Source: Streptomyces pinistramenti
GTDB taxonomy: Bacteria; Actinomycetota; Actinomycetes; Streptomycetales; Streptomycetaceae
Length of the DNA stretch: 64,000 bases
Assembly (NCBI RefSeq): GCF_020564935.1
Contig: NZ_JAJCXB010000017.1
Span: 62,001 to 126,000, forward strand
Direction: 5' to 3'
Shown here: positions 34,090 to 43,225 of the stretch, in pieces
Layout: every line of letters starts with the position of its first letter
Numbering within the stretch: position 1 is the stretch's first letter
The notes under the pieces: model-generated
The model's input: only the letters and a program-made list of their open reading frames with translations
Told to the model about the DNA's origin: nothing
Database searches by the model: none
Position numbers and translations under genes: made by a program

Positions 34090-35508
34090 ATGCTCGCCGC
34101 CATGCCGCCCTCCCCCTCCGCCCGGCCTCCCGGGGCCAAGACGCCGCTGCGCGAGCGCGGTGACGCCTGCCCGGGAGCGCTGCGGCTGCATCCGGCGGCG
34201 GACGGGGCGCTGGCCCGAGTCCGGGTACCGGCCGGGGACTTGACGGTGCGTCAGGCGGTGGCTCTCGCGGACGCGGCCGAGCGGCTCGGGGACGGCCGGA
34301 TCTCCCTCACCTCGCGCGGCAACGTCGAACTGCGCGGCCTGTCCGACGGCTGCGGCCAGGAGCTGGCCGCGCTGCTGTCCGGCGCCGGACTGCTGCCCTC
34401 CGCCCGGCACGAACGCGTCCGCAACATCCTCGCCTCACCGCTCGCGGGCCTCGACCGCCGCACCCCCGCTGACGTGCGGCGCTGGGCCGGGGAGCTGGAC
34501 GAGCTGCTGTGCGCGAGCGACGTCGCGCCACAGCTGTCAGGCCGTTTCCTCTTCGTTCTGGACGACGGCAGGGGCGATGTGGCGGCGCTCGGCGGCGATG
34601 TGACCTTGGTCGCAGAAGCCGCGGAACCTACCGGGGCGACCGGCGGTGGCGCGCTGCTCTTCCTGGGCGCACCTGACGGCTTCCGGGACGCCGCGGACGG
34701 CGGTCCGGCTGCGCTGCGGATCGCGGGCCCCGACGTGCCGCGGGCCGCGCTCGCCGCGGCCGGGCACTTCCTGGCGGCGGCGGACGGCACCGGCGCCTGG
34801 CGGGTCCGCGACCTTCCGGCGGACCGGATGCCCGGGGTCCGCGACACCGGCGAGCGGCTGCGGGCGGCCGGCATCGCCGCCGCGTACGTGCCGCCCGGTG
34901 ACGTGCCCGCGTACCGGGAGGCACCGTCGTACGGGGAGGCCACCGCGCCCGGCATCGTCGAGGGCTCCGGCGGCGCGGCGCTCAGCGTGCTGGCGCCGCT
35001 GGGCCGGCTGACCTGCGCCCAGTGGCGGCTGCTGACCGAGGCGGCGGCCGCGGACGGCGACGGCACGCTGCGCCTGACCCCGTGGCGCGGCGTGGTCGTG
35101 CCCGGGGCGGCGCCCGCCACCGCCGCGCGTCGGCTGCCAGGGCTGGCCGCCGCCGGACTGGTCACCGACCCCGCGTCCCCCTGGCACCGGACCGGCGCCT
35201 GCACCGGCCGCCCCGGCTGCGCCAAGTCCCTGACGGACGTACGGGCGGACGCGGCCGGAGCCGTCGCGGCCGATACCGCCGGATCCGCCGGGCGGCTGCC
35301 CGTGCAGTGGTCCGGCTGCGCGCGCCGTTGCGGCCACCCGCACGGCTCCTGGATCGACGTCCTGGCCACCGACGACGGCTACCAGGTCTCCGTCGTACGG
35401 CCCGGGGCACCACCGGAGCCGGTCGCGTCCGGCGCCACCGCGCGGCAGGCGGCCGACGCCGTCGCCGCCGCCAGGGCCGCCGCACCCCAGGCGCCGTCCG
35501 GCACCTGA
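34090..35508 (+). CDS. cobG: Precorrin-3B synthase CobG
   Basis: A 472-residue protein of the sulfite/nitrite reductase superfamily. It contains two ferredoxin-like/sirohaem half repeats ([29 protein letters not shown]) and the [4Fe-4S]-binding cysteines in [10 protein letters not shown] and [10 protein letters not shown]. CobG uses O2 to hydroxylate precorrin-3A in the aerobic route. Two ATGs (34090, 34102) are possible starts. It leads a same-strand run cobG-cobH-cobIJ; only 58 bases separate it from cobH. Confidence 0.9.
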   Translation: MLAAMPPSPSARPPGAKTPLRERGDACPGALRLHPAADGALARVRVPAGDLTVRQAVALADAAERLGDGRISLTSRGNVELRGLSDGCGQELAALLSGAGLLPSARHERVRNILASPLAGLDRRTPADVRRWAGELDELLCASDVAPQLSGRFLFVLDDGRGDVAALGGDVTLVAEAAEPTGATGGGALLFLGAPDGFRDAADGGPAALRIAGPDVPRAALAAAGHFLAAADGTGAWRVRDLPADRMPGVRDTGERLRAAGIAAAYVPPGDVPAYREAPSYGEATAPGIVEGSGGAALSVLAPLGRLTCAQWRLLTEAAAADGDGTLRLTPWRGVVVPGAAPATAARRLPGLAAAGLVTDPASPWHRTGACTGRPGCAKSLTDVRADAAGAVAADTAGSAGRLPVQWSGCARRCGHPHGSWIDVLATDDGYQVSVVRPGAPPEPVASGATARQAADAVAAARAAAPQAPSGT

Positions 35509-35566
35509 CCTGGCCCACCCACCGTTTGCCACCAACCCACCACCGACCCACCACACCGAGGGCACC

Positions 35567-36193
35567 GTGTTCGACTACGAGAAGGACGGGGCGGCGATCT
35601 ACCGCCAGTCCTTTGCCACCATCCGCGCCGAGGCGGACCTCGCGGGCCTGCCCGCCGACGTCAGCCGGGTCGCGGTCCGGATGATCCACGCCTGCGGCAT
35701 GGTCGACCTCGTACCCGACCTCGCCTACACGCCAGGCGTGGTGGCGAGCGCGCGCGCGGCGCTGCGCGCCGGTGCGCCGATCCTGTGCGACGCCAACATG
35801 GTCGCCAGCGGCATCACCCGCAAGCGCCTCCCGGCGGACAACGAGGTGCTGTGCACCCTCGCCGACCCGGCGGTGCCCGCGCTCGCCGCCGAGCTGGGCA
35901 CCACCCGCAGCGCCGCGGCGATGGAGCTGTGGCGGGAGAAGCTGGACGGCGCGGTGGTCGCCATCGGGAACGCGCCCACCGCGCTGTTCCGCCTGCTGGA
36001 AATGATCGAGGAGGGCGCACCGCGCCCGGCAGCGGTCGTCGGCATTCCCGTCGGCTTCATCGGCGCGGCCGAGTCCAAGGACGCGCTTGCCGCCCATCCG
36101 TCGAAGCTGGACCACATCGTGGTGCGCGGGCGGCGCGGCGGCAGCGCCATGACCGCGGCCGCGGTCAACGCCATGGCGAGCGAGGAAGAATAA
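35567..36193 (+). CDS. cobH: Precorrin-8X methylmutase CobH
   Basis: A 208-residue protein of standard CobH/CbiC length. The catalytic His lies in [10 protein letters not shown], followed by [18 protein letters not shown] and [18 protein letters not shown]. It moves a methyl group from C-11 to C-12 to form hydrogenobyrinate. The GTG start is preceded by GAGGGCACC. Its stop abuts the cobIJ start directly. Confidence 0.95.
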   Translation: MFDYEKDGAAIYRQSFATIRAEADLAGLPADVSRVAVRMIHACGMVDLVPDLAYTPGVVASARAALRAGAPILCDANMVASGITRKRLPADNEVLCTLADPAVPALAAELGTTRSAAAMELWREKLDGAVVAIGNAPTALFRLLEMIEEGAPRPAAVVGIPVGFIGAAESKDALAAHPSKLDHIVVRGRRGGSAMTAAAVNAMASEEE

Positions 36194-37783
36194 GTGAGCG
36201 AGCAGCAGCCCGACGGGCAGTCCGACGGCGTGCACGAGGAGCGGCCTGCGGGCCGCCTGTACGGCGTGGGGCTCGGCCCCGGCGACCCGTCCCTGATGAC
36301 CGTGCGGGCCGTGCAGGTCATCGCCGAAGCGGACGTGGTGGCGTACCACAGCGCCCGGCACGGCCGGTCCATCGCGCGGTCCATAGCGGCCGGGCACCTG
36401 CGTGCCGACCACATCGAAGAGGCGCTGGTCTACCCGGTCACCACGGGGTCGACCGATCATCCCGGCGGCTACCGGGGCGCGCTGGACGCGTTCTACGAGG
36501 AGGCCGCGGCCCGGCTCGCCGTGCACCTCGACGCGGGCCGCACGGTCGCCGTCATCTCCGAGGGCGACCCGCTCTTCTACGGCTCGTACCAGCACATGCA
36601 CAAGCGGCTCGCCCACCGCTACCCGACCGAGGTCATCCCCGGCGTGACGTCCGTCAGCGCGGCGGCGGCCCGGCTCGGAACGCCGCTCGCCGAGGCCGAC
36701 GAGGTCCTGACGATCCTGCCGGGCACCCTCCCGGAGGAGGAGCTGACGGCCCGGCTCGCCGCCACCGACGCGGCCGTGGTCATGAAGCTGGGCCGCACCT
36801 TCCCCGCCGTGCAGCGGGCGATGGAACGCTCCGGGCGGATGCCGGAGGCCCGGTACGTCGAGCGCGCCACCATGGCGGGCGAACGCACCGGCCTGCTGGC
36901 GGACGTCGCGGCGGACTCCGTTCCGTACTTCGCGGTGGCGGTGGTCCCGAGCCGGGTCGCCGCCCGGGCCGTACCGGAGGCGGCACCCGGCGCGGACACC
37001 GCAGCCGATACGGATACAGCTGCGGATACGGGCACGGGTGAGGTCGTGGTCGTCGGCACCGGGCCCGCCGGGCCGCTGTGGCTGACGCCCGAGTCGCGGG
37101 GCGCGCTGGCCGGGGCCGACGACCTGGTCGGCTACACCACCTACCTGGACCGGGTGCCGGCCCGTCCCGGCCAGCTGCGGCACGGGTCGGACAACAAGGT
37201 CGAGTCCGAACGCGCCGAACTCGCCATGGATCTGGCCCGCCGCGGCCGCCGGGTGGCGGTCGTATCGGGCGGTGACCCCGGCGTCTTCGCGATGGCCACG
37301 GCGGTGCTCGAAGTCGCCTCGCAGGAGCCCTACCGCTCGGTCCCGGTCCGCGTGCTGCCCGGCGTCACCGCCGCCAACGCCGCGGCCGCCAAGGCCGGCG
37401 CCCCGCTCGGCCACGACTACGCGGTCGTCTCGCTCTCCGACCGCCTCAAGCCGTGGGAGGTCATCGCCGGACGCCTCCGGGCGGCGGCCGCGGCCGACCT
37501 GGTGCTGGCCCTCTACAACCCCGGTTCGCGCAGCCGCACCTGGCAGGTCGGCAAGACCCGCGAACTCCTGCTGGAGCACCGCGCCCCGGACACCCCGGTC
37601 GTACTCGGCCGGGACGTCGGGGGCCCCGAGGAGTCCGTACGGATCGTGCGGCTCGCCGATCTGGATCCCGGCCAGGTCGACATGCGCACGATCCTGCTGA
37701 TCGGCTCGTCCCAGACCCGCGCGGTACGGCGCGGCGACGGCACCGAGATCGTGTGGACGCCGCGGCGGTACCCGGAGGGCTGA
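36194..37783 (+). CDS. cobIJ: Fused precorrin-2 C20- and precorrin-3B C17-methyltransferase CobI-CobJ
   Basis: A 529-residue fusion of two tetrapyrrole methylases. Residues about 15-250 are CobI (LYGVGLGPGDPSLMTVRAV, VISEGDPLFYGSY, EVIPGVTSVSAAAARLG). A short Ala/Asp/Thr linker (about 260-278) leads to CobJ (VVVGTGPAGPLWLTPESRGA, VSGGDPGVFAMATAVLE, RVLPGVTAANAAAAKAGAPL). The enzymes methylate C-20 and C-17, before and after the CobG step. The fusion is common in Streptomyces. GTG at 36194 immediately follows the cobH stop. Confidence 0.95.
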   Translation: MSEQQPDGQSDGVHEERPAGRLYGVGLGPGDPSLMTVRAVQVIAEADVVAYHSARHGRSIARSIAAGHLRADHIEEALVYPVTTGSTDHPGGYRGALDAFYEEAAARLAVHLDAGRTVAVISEGDPLFYGSYQHMHKRLAHRYPTEVIPGVTSVSAAAARLGTPLAEADEVLTILPGTLPEEELTARLAATDAAVVMKLGRTFPAVQRAMERSGRMPEARYVERATMAGERTGLLADVAADSVPYFAVAVVPSRVAARAVPEAAPGADTAADTDTAADTGTGEVVVVGTGPAGPLWLTPESRGALAGADDLVGYTTYLDRVPARPGQLRHGSDNKVESERAELAMDLARRGRRVAVVSGGDPGVFAMATAVLEVASQEPYRSVPVRVLPGVTAANAAAAKAGAPLGHDYAVVSLSDRLKPWEVIAGRLRAAAAADLVLALYNPGSRSRTWQVGKTRELLLEHRAPDTPVVLGRDVGGPEESVRIVRLADLDPGQVDMRTILLIGSSQTRAVRRGDGTEIVWTPRRYPEG

Positions 37784-37929
37784 GCACGGTGCGCCGGTGG
37801 CCGGGCGCCGGTTCTCCAAATTGACCGAACTGTCGGCTGTTGTGCACGGACGGGTGGCACATTGTTGCTGTGCAGGCTCACACCACGTGCATCGGCGGGG
37901 TGTGCCCTTGCCATCACGGCAGAGAACAG

Positions 37930-38832
37930 ATGAAGTCGGAGAACCATGACCAGGTCTCACTCATGAGCCTTCGCGCAAGGCGACGCCGCACCCCGGCCGC
38001 ACCCTGCCCGTCCTGTGGCGGCACCGACCTCCTGTGGGAGGACGAGGGCGTCTACGGCGGCGGCGAACTGCTGTGGTGGTGCGCCGACTGCCTGCACCAG
38101 TGGCACGCCGGCGACCCCCGGCCACCGGTGCCGTCCCAACGGCTCCTGCCACCGCCTCAAGGACCGGTCGGGGAGCCGGTGTTGCCGGGGCCGGGCCAGG
38201 AAGCGGTGGTTCCGGCTCCGGTACCCGAGGCGGTGCCGGAGGCAGGAACTCCCGTGCTGGGACGGCGACTTCCGGAGCCATACGTTCCAGGGCCTGGCCC
38301 TTCGGATGCGTACGCACCGGAGCCGAGTCCCCCGGATCCGGGTCTCCCGATCCCGATGGCCGGTCCCCCGGCTCCGGACCTCCCGGTGGCCGGCCCTCCG
38401 GCGGCACGTCCCCCGGAGCCGGCCGTCCCCCTGCCGCCTCCCGCCCGGAGCACATCGGCCCCGATGCCTCCGCTGGCGCCCGCTCCGCTGTCCGCCCCTG
38501 TCCCGCCGTCCGGGCCCGTTCCGCTGCCCCCGCCCGCGCCGGACGCCGGGCCGTTGCCCCGGCAGCAACCGGCCGCCCAGCCGCAGCCCGGCCCCGCGCC
38601 GCAGCCCGCCCCGCAGCCGCCGGCCGGGCAGCCCGCCACGGTCGCCGAGCGGACCATGCACGCGGCCGGTCTGGTGCCGCTCGTCGCCTGTCCCGGCGCG
38701 TACGAGCCGTGGCCGTGCCGCTGTACGCACTGCGGCCGCGAGGTCACCCCCACCTACCGTCAGGTCCGTGACGAGGGCCTGGGCTGCGCCTGCCGCGGCC
38801 CGCGCCGCCGCCGCCCGCCCCGTAAGCGCTGA
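37930..38832 (+). CDS. Proline-rich protein with zinc-ribbon ends
   Basis: A protein of about 300 residues that I do not recognise. The N-terminus carries CPSCGG...CADC (about residues 25-55), and the C-terminus CRCTHCG...CAC. Between them lie about 190 residues rich in Pro, Ala and Gly. The start is uncertain: ATG at 37930 or 37963. It follows the cobIJ gene by about 150 bases, a gap containing GCACATTGTTGC. Nothing ties it to cobalamin. Zinc binding by the Cys pairs is inferred. Confidence 0.6.
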   Translation: MKSENHDQVSLMSLRARRRRTPAAPCPSCGGTDLLWEDEGVYGGGELLWWCADCLHQWHAGDPRPPVPSQRLLPPPQGPVGEPVLPGPGQEAVVPAPVPEAVPEAGTPVLGRRLPEPYVPGPGPSDAYAPEPSPPDPGLPIPMAGPPAPDLPVAGPPAARPPEPAVPLPPPARSTSAPMPPLAPAPLSAPVPPSGPVPLPPPAPDAGPLPRQQPAAQPQPGPAPQPAPQPPAGQPATVAERTMHAAGLVPLVACPGAYEPWPCRCTHCGREVTPTYRQVRDEGLGCACRGPRRRRPPRKR

Positions 38833-38851
38833 GCCACCCAGGGCGCGGCGG

Positions 38852-39646
38852 TCAGGACAGCAGCCGCCGCGCCCACTCCGCCGCTTCGGCCGGCCCGGCC
38901 ACCGTCGGCACGCCGTCCGGCGCCGGTGGCCGGGTGACGAGGACGACCGGCAGCCCGGCCTCGCGGGCCGCGGTGAGCTTGGGTGCGGTGGCCGCGGCGC
39001 CGCTGTCCTTGGTGACGAGGACGTCGATGCGGTGGCCGGCGAGGAGCGCGCGTTCGCCGTCGAGGGTGAAGGGTCCGCGGTCGAGCAGGGTGCGCATCCG
39101 CGGCGGGTGCGGGGCCTCGGGCGCGTCGACGGAGCGTACGAGGAACCAGAGGTCGGTGAGGTGCGCGAAGTGCGCGAGTCCCATGCGTCCTGTGGTGAGG
39201 AAGATGCGGCTGCCGAGGGCGGGCAGCACGGCCGCGGCCTCGTCAAGGGAGTCCACCGGATGCCAGCTGTCGCCGGGCCCCGGCACCCAGCCGGGCCGCC
39301 GCAGGACCAGCAGGGGAACATGGGCGGTGGCGGCGGCCTGCGCCGCGTGCAGACTGATCGTGTTGGCGAAAGGATGGGTGGCGTCGATGAGCGCGTCCAC
39401 CGCGTGCTCGCGCAGCCAGCGGGCAAGGCCGTCGGAGCCGCCGAACCCTCCGATGCGGACCTCCCCCACGGGCAGCCGCGGAGTGCCGACCCGCCCGGCG
39501 AGCGAGGACGTGACCCGCACCTCCGGGCCGCCCGCGGCCAGCTCAGCGGCCAGCTCACGCGCCTCCGTGGTGCCGCCGAGCACCAGTACATGGCGGCCGG
39601 GCCGCCCGGCGGCGGGCACCGCTCGCTCATCGGACACGTCGTTCAT
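38852..39646 (-). CDS. cobK: Precorrin-6A reductase CobK
   Basis: A 264-residue NADPH-dependent reductase. Marks are HVLVLGGTTEARELAAELA, VTSSLAGRVGTPRLPVGEVR, the conserved IDATHPFA motif, IFLTTGRMGLAHFA and VLVTKDSGAAATAPKLTAAR. It reduces the precorrin-6A macrocycle. Start at ATG 39646 (GTG 39649 is equally possible). It is divergent from cbiD with only 17 bases between the starts, so at least one promoter lies inside the other gene. Confidence 0.94.
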   Translation of the reverse strand: MNDVSDERAVPAAGRPGRHVLVLGGTTEARELAAELAAGGPEVRVTSSLAGRVGTPRLPVGEVRIGGFGGSDGLARWLREHAVDALIDATHPFANTISLHAAQAAATAHVPLLVLRRPGWVPGPGDSWHPVDSLDEAAAVLPALGSRIFLTTGRMGLAHFAHLTDLWFLVRSVDAPEAPHPPRMRTLLDRGPFTLDGERALLAGHRIDVLVTKDSGAAATAPKLTAAREAGLPVVLVTRPPAPDGVPTVAGPAEAAEWARRLLS

Positions 39647-39663
39647 CACTTCCGGGTTCCTCC

Positions 39664-40809
39664 ATGGCTGAAGCGCAACCGCAGGGTACGGGAGGCCGCA
39701 GCGCCCAGCTCGCGCACACCGGGCTGCGGCACGGCTGGACGACCGGCGCGTGCGCGACGGCGGCCGGCACCGCCGCCTACACCGCGCTGCTGACCGGCGA
39801 CTTCCCCGACCCGGTGACCATCACCCTGCCCAAGGGCCAGACCCCCGCCTTCGCGCTGGCCAAGGAAGAGCTGGCCGACGGCGGCCGACGGGCGATGGCG
39901 GCGGTGGTGAAGGACGCGGGCGACGACCCGGACGTCACACACGGCGCGCTGATCCGGGCCACCGTGCGCGAACTGCCGGCCGGTTCGGGAGTGGTCTTCC
40001 GGGCCGGTCCCGGCGTCGGGACCGTCACCCGCCCCGGGCTGCCCCTGGACGTCGGCGAGCCGGCGATCAACCCGGTGCCGCGGCAGCTGATCACCGGTCA
40101 TCTGGCCGAGGTGGCCGCCCGGCACGGCGGGCGCGGCGACGTCGAGGTGGAGATCTCCGTCGACCACGGCGAGGAGATCGCCCGCAGCACCTGGAATCCG
40201 CGGCTCGGCATCCTCGGCGGACTGTCCATCCTCGGCACGACCGGCATCGTCGTGCCGTACTCCTGCTCGGCGTGGATCGACTCCATCCGGCGCGGCGTGG
40301 ACGTGGCGCGCGCGGCGGGCCGGCGCCACGTGGCGGGCTGTACGGGATCCACGTCCGAGAAGGTCGCCGTCGCGCTGCACCACCTGCCCGATGACGCCCT
40401 GCTGGACATGGGCGACTTCGCGGGCGCGGTGCTCAAGTACGTACGGCGCCACCCCGTCGACCGCCTCACCATCTGCGGCGGCTTCGCCAAGCTGTCCAAA
40501 CTGGCGGCCGGCCACCTGGACCTGCACTCCGCCCGCTCCCAGGTGGACAAGGCTTTCCTCGCCGAACTGGCCCGCCACGGCGGCGCCGAGGAGGCACTGT
40601 CATCCGCCGTCACCGAAGCCAACACCGGCCTCGCCGCCCTCCAGTTGTGCGCCGCCGCCGGAATCCCCCTGGGCGACCTGGTGGCCGTCACCGCCCGCGA
40701 CGAGGCCCTGTCCGTACTGCGCGGCGCCCCGGTCACCGTCGACGTCGTCTGCATCGACCGGGCGGGACTGGTGGTGGGACGGTCGGAGGCGCTGGGGCCG
40801 GGGGTGTAG
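39664..40809 (+). CDS. cbiD: Cobalt-precorrin-5B C1-methyltransferase CbiD
   Basis: A 381-residue CbiD. Diagnostic segments are LRHGWTTGACATAAGTAAYT, VTITLPKGQTPAF, NPVPRQLI, TTGIVVPYSCSAWIDSIRRG, CTGSTSEKVAV and ICGGFAKLSKLAAGHLDLHS. It methylates C-1 with ring contraction and deacylation. CbiD is the anaerobic-pathway enzyme, whereas CobG, CobN and CobK nearby are typical of the aerobic route. Here CbiD evidently replaces CobF. The start has no obvious ribosome site and the transcript may be leaderless. Confidence 0.93.
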   Translation: MAEAQPQGTGGRSAQLAHTGLRHGWTTGACATAAGTAAYTALLTGDFPDPVTITLPKGQTPAFALAKEELADGGRRAMAAVVKDAGDDPDVTHGALIRATVRELPAGSGVVFRAGPGVGTVTRPGLPLDVGEPAINPVPRQLITGHLAEVAARHGGRGDVEVEISVDHGEEIARSTWNPRLGILGGLSILGTTGIVVPYSCSAWIDSIRRGVDVARAAGRRHVAGCTGSTSEKVAVALHHLPDDALLDMGDFAGAVLKYVRRHPVDRLTICGGFAKLSKLAAGHLDLHSARSQVDKAFLAELARHGGAEEALSSAVTEANTGLAALQLCAAAGIPLGDLVAVTARDEALSVLRGAPVTVDVVCIDRAGLVVGRSEALGPGV

Positions 40810-40852
40810 CGGGCCGGGCGGCCGGATTCCGTCCGCCGGGCTGACCGCCGGA

Positions 40853-41160
40853 TCACTCCTGTTCGCCGGGGGCCGCGTCGAAGCGGTACTCGTATCCGAC
40901 GACGAGGCGGTGGGCAGGCACCATTCCCGTACTCGACGACGCCCTGGTCGTCCCAGAGGCGATGGGCACCGGCCAGGATCGGGCTGCCGACCCGGACGCC
41001 CAGGAAGTTCGCTTCGCGTGCGTCCGCATCGCGCCCATGGAGGTCGTCGCGCCCTGCGGTGACACGGCGGCCGATGGCTTCCTGGATGCGCGGCAGCAGG
41101 TGGCCGTGGGGCGGGCGTGGACTGCGGTGGCCGGGTGCCGCACGCGCCGGGCGGGATGCC
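40853..41160 (-). pseudogene. Remnant of a GntR-family regulator (UTRA domain)
   Basis: On the minus strand one frame reads LLPRIQEAIGRRVTAGRDDL, then DADAREANFLGVRVGSPILA and HRLWDDQGVVEYGNG. After a frameshift at about 40923 the next frame continues MVPAHRLVVGYEYRFDAAPG to a stop at 40853. This is the C-terminal UTRA ligand domain of a GntR/HutC regulator. The N-terminal DNA-binding part is not recognisable upstream. Confidence 0.6.
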
Positions 41161-41241
41161 GGCCTGGGCGCGGACGCGGGCGGAACAGATGGCGCAGCAG
41201 TCAGGCGTGTCCCTTCGATCAGGTGGCGCAAGGGTGCACGA

Positions 41242-41278
41242 CTCGATAGGAAAGCGCTGACTTGCCTATGATGAGGTC
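41242..41278 (+). promoter_or_regulatory. Leaderless promoter and possible ArsR operator
   Basis: TATGAT at 41267-41272 is a near-consensus -10 element. Seven bases later the A of the ATG at 41279 is the expected transcription start, so the mRNA would be leaderless. ATAGG (41246-41250) and CCTAT (41265-41269) form an inverted repeat that overlaps the promoter, suited to autoregulation by the ArsR-type product. Confidence 0.5.
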
Positions 41279-41572
41279 ATGGTGGACGATGTCTTCAAGG
41301 CGCTGGCCGACCCCACGCGTCGGCGCATCCTCGATGAGCTGGCGGATCGGGACAGTCAGTCCCTGTTCGAGATCTGCGCACGGCTGACGACCAAGCACGG
41401 CCTGGGTCTGTCCCGCCAGGGGATCAGCCAGCACCTCGCCGTACTGGAAGCCGCCGGCCTGGTCCGCACACGTCGCCAGGGCCGCTACAAATTCCACGAC
41501 CTGAACACCGAACCGCTTGAGCGCATCCTGAACCGGTGGCTCAGGCCCGACGTGCCGGAGAGCGCCCAATGA
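41279..41572 (+). CDS. ArsR-family winged-helix regulator
   Basis: A 97-residue ArsR/SmtB-fold regulator: VFKALADPTRRRILDELADR, the recognition region LSRQGISQHLAVLEAAGLVR and the wing TRRQGRYKFHDL. It lacks the metal-site Cys motif (ELCVC) and belongs to the large group without metal ligands often paired with VOC or SRPBCC proteins. Its stop overlaps the ATG of the VOC gene (ATGA). Confidence 0.88.
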   Translation: MVDDVFKALADPTRRRILDELADRDSQSLFEICARLTTKHGLGLSRQGISQHLAVLEAAGLVRTRRQGRYKFHDLNTEPLERILNRWLRPDVPESAQ

Positions 41573-41955
41573 AGATCAATCTCGCCAGCGTCTTTGTCGA
41601 CGACCAGGACAAGGCCCTGCGCTTCTACACCGAGGTGCTGGGGTTCGTGAAGAAGACCGAGGTTCCGCTCGGAGAGTACCGGTGGCTGACCGTGGTCTCG
41701 CCCGAGGAGCCCAACGGCACCGAACTGGTCCTCGAACCCAACGGCCACCCCGCGGTCAAGCCGTACACGGAGGCACTGGTCAACGACGGAATTCCGGTCA
41801 CCTCCTTCGCTGTGGACGACGTGCACGCCGAGTTCGACCGGCTGCGCGGACTCGGGGTGTACTTCACCCAGGAACCCCTGGAGATGGGCCCGGTCACCAC
41901 CGCGGTCCTTGACGACACCTGCGGCAACCTCATCCAGATCGCCGAGTACAAGTAA
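41569..41955 (+). CDS. VOC/glyoxalase-superfamily protein
   Basis: A 128-residue protein with the paired beta-alpha-beta-beta-beta modules of the vicinal-oxygen-chelate fold: KINLASVFVDDQDKALRFYT, TEVLGFVKKTEVPLGEYRWL, LVLEPNGHPAVKPYTEAL and AVLDDTCGNLIQIAEYK. It could be a dioxygenase, a glyoxalase or a drug-binding protein; the substrate is unknown. It is co-translated with the ArsR-type regulator, which probably controls it. Confidence 0.88.
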   Translation: MKINLASVFVDDQDKALRFYTEVLGFVKKTEVPLGEYRWLTVVSPEEPNGTELVLEPNGHPAVKPYTEALVNDGIPVTSFAVDDVHAEFDRLRGLGVYFTQEPLEMGPVTTAVLDDTCGNLIQIAEYK

Positions 41956-42003
41956 GTCGGCACGGCGAACGGCCGAAAGCTGCCGTCCACGGTCACGTTC
42001 TGA

Positions 42004-42085
42004 GCCGCTGAGCAGGGCGGCAGCGGTGACGGTCCCCGGACAGACGTGTCCGCGCTTGTCATAGCGGGCGGCGACGGCCCTGCAC
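42004..42085 (-). pseudogene. IS5-type transposase remnant
   Basis: The minus strand encodes RAVAARYDKRGHVCPGTVTA, the C-terminal signature (R-Y-D-K-R) of IS5-group transposases from actinomycetes. Nothing of the DDE core remains. Confidence 0.5.
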
Positions 42086-42111
42086 TGCCGTGCCCCATGA
42101 CCGGAAGGCGG

Positions 42112-42465
42112 GGACGAGCCGGTCAAGTACTGGATCTCCCACCTGCCCACCGGCCTTCCCGCCCGCGATCTGGTCCGCCTCGCGAAACTGCGGTGGCGCA
42201 CAGAGCACGACCACCGCGAGCTGAAGACCGCCCTCGGACTCGACCGCTTCGAAGGCCGCTCATTCACCGGCCGGCACCGCCACGTCACCCTCGTCACCGC
42301 CGCCCACCTCTTCCTGACCGAACAGCGGAAGAGCCCCAAAGCCCCTGCCGGGACCTGACCCTCCACCAGGCCCTGGACCTCCTCCAACACCCCCTCGCCA
42401 CCTGGACCGGCATCTGCCCCACCTGCCATCAACCCACCCCACGGCAGCCCTACGACACCACCTGA
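42112..42465 (+). pseudogene. Remnant of an IS701/IS4-type transposase
   Basis: The frame EPVKYWISHLPTGLPARDLV, LAKLRWRTEHDHRELKTALG, LDRFEGRSFTGRHRHVTLVT matches the C-terminal third of IS701-type transposases, including the conserved W-R/x-E-x-D/H-H-R-E-L-K stretch with the catalytic Glu. It stops at 42356-42358; the true C-terminus (LTLHQALDLLQHPLATWTG, then CPTCHQPTPR) continues in another frame. The N-terminal two thirds are missing and I see no terminal inverted repeats. Confidence 0.7.
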
Positions 42466-42511
42466 CAAAGCACCACCAGGTGCGCCGTACGACCGGGCGG
42501 TGCGGGCGTGA

Positions 42512-42706
42512 CTGGAGAGTCCGGCCGCGCAACGGTGGGCGCGTCAGGCGCCGGCGGCCGGGATTCCGTTCGCGGTGCGGGCGGTGGACGGGGACGGGTG
42601 CACGTACACGGTCATCGCGCGGCCCGAGGCGGCCACCGCCGTGCGGAGGTACCGGCTCCGGAGCCGGTCCACCAGGGAGGCGGCGGTGGCGTGGAGCGCG
42701 GCGTGA
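42512..42706 (+). pseudogene. Truncated paralogue of protein A (24821-25198)
   Basis: In frame after a TGA at 42509-42511, the translation AAQRWARQAPAAGIPFAVRA, VDGDGCTYTVIARPE and VAWSAA mirrors the second half of protein A (AEQRWATEALVAGVPVLVRA, VDEGGWTYTCLARPE, VWSAA). The N-terminal half is absent, replaced by transposase debris. Confidence 0.72.
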
Positions 42707-43131
42707 CGGTACCGGGCGGGCTCGTCACCAGCGGGTTCCGGTGTGAGCGGTAGGTGTACCGGTCGGTGGAGGCCGAGCGACTCGCCTCGTGGACCGCGGC
42801 CGCCGCGAGCGACCCCGTGTTCGCGCTCTCCTGCACAGCGGCCGACGCGCACGAGATGGCCGCCGGGCTCCCCGGACTCGACCGGCGGCGGCTGCTCGGC
42901 AAGGTGACGGTGCGGGAGCGGGTCGATGCCGTCATCGCGCTGCATCTGGGCCTGCCCTGCGGGCTCGCCCTCCGGTGCGGGACGGCGCGGGTGGAGTGGT
43001 CGGCCCAGCCGGTGCGGTTCCTGCGGATGGCGGGAGCTGCGGGTGCGGCGTGTCCCCGGCGGGGCGGGGTGCCGGAGGGGTTCGGGCCGCCGTTGGTCAC
43101 TGCGGACGGGACGGGCCGGCGGGGGGGGTAA
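42703..43131 (+). pseudogene. Paralogue of protein B (24405-24824) with a nonsense codon
   Basis: The GTG overlaps the stop of the previous remnant exactly as in the intact pair. Translation gives GFRCER, then TAG at 42751, then VYRSVEAERLASW, VFALSCTAADAHEMAAGLP and HLGLPCGLALRCGTARVEWS. The intact copy has TAC (CERYVYRS) where this has TAG. A shorter product could start at the GTG at 42754, but no ribosome site precedes it. The 90 bases after it are empty. Confidence 0.72.
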
Positions 43132-43225
43132 CCCCAGTGATCTTGTGTGGCCGGTGGGCGAGGATGGTGGCCGAGCGGATCACTGACCGGATCCGCCGAG
43201 ATCGAGGCTGGCAGGAGACGGGGAC

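Noticed and set aside
42754..43131. Intact gene starting at GTG 42754
   Set aside because: Comparison with 24405-24824 shows it is the downstream part of a gene broken by TAG at 42751; no ribosome site precedes the GTG.
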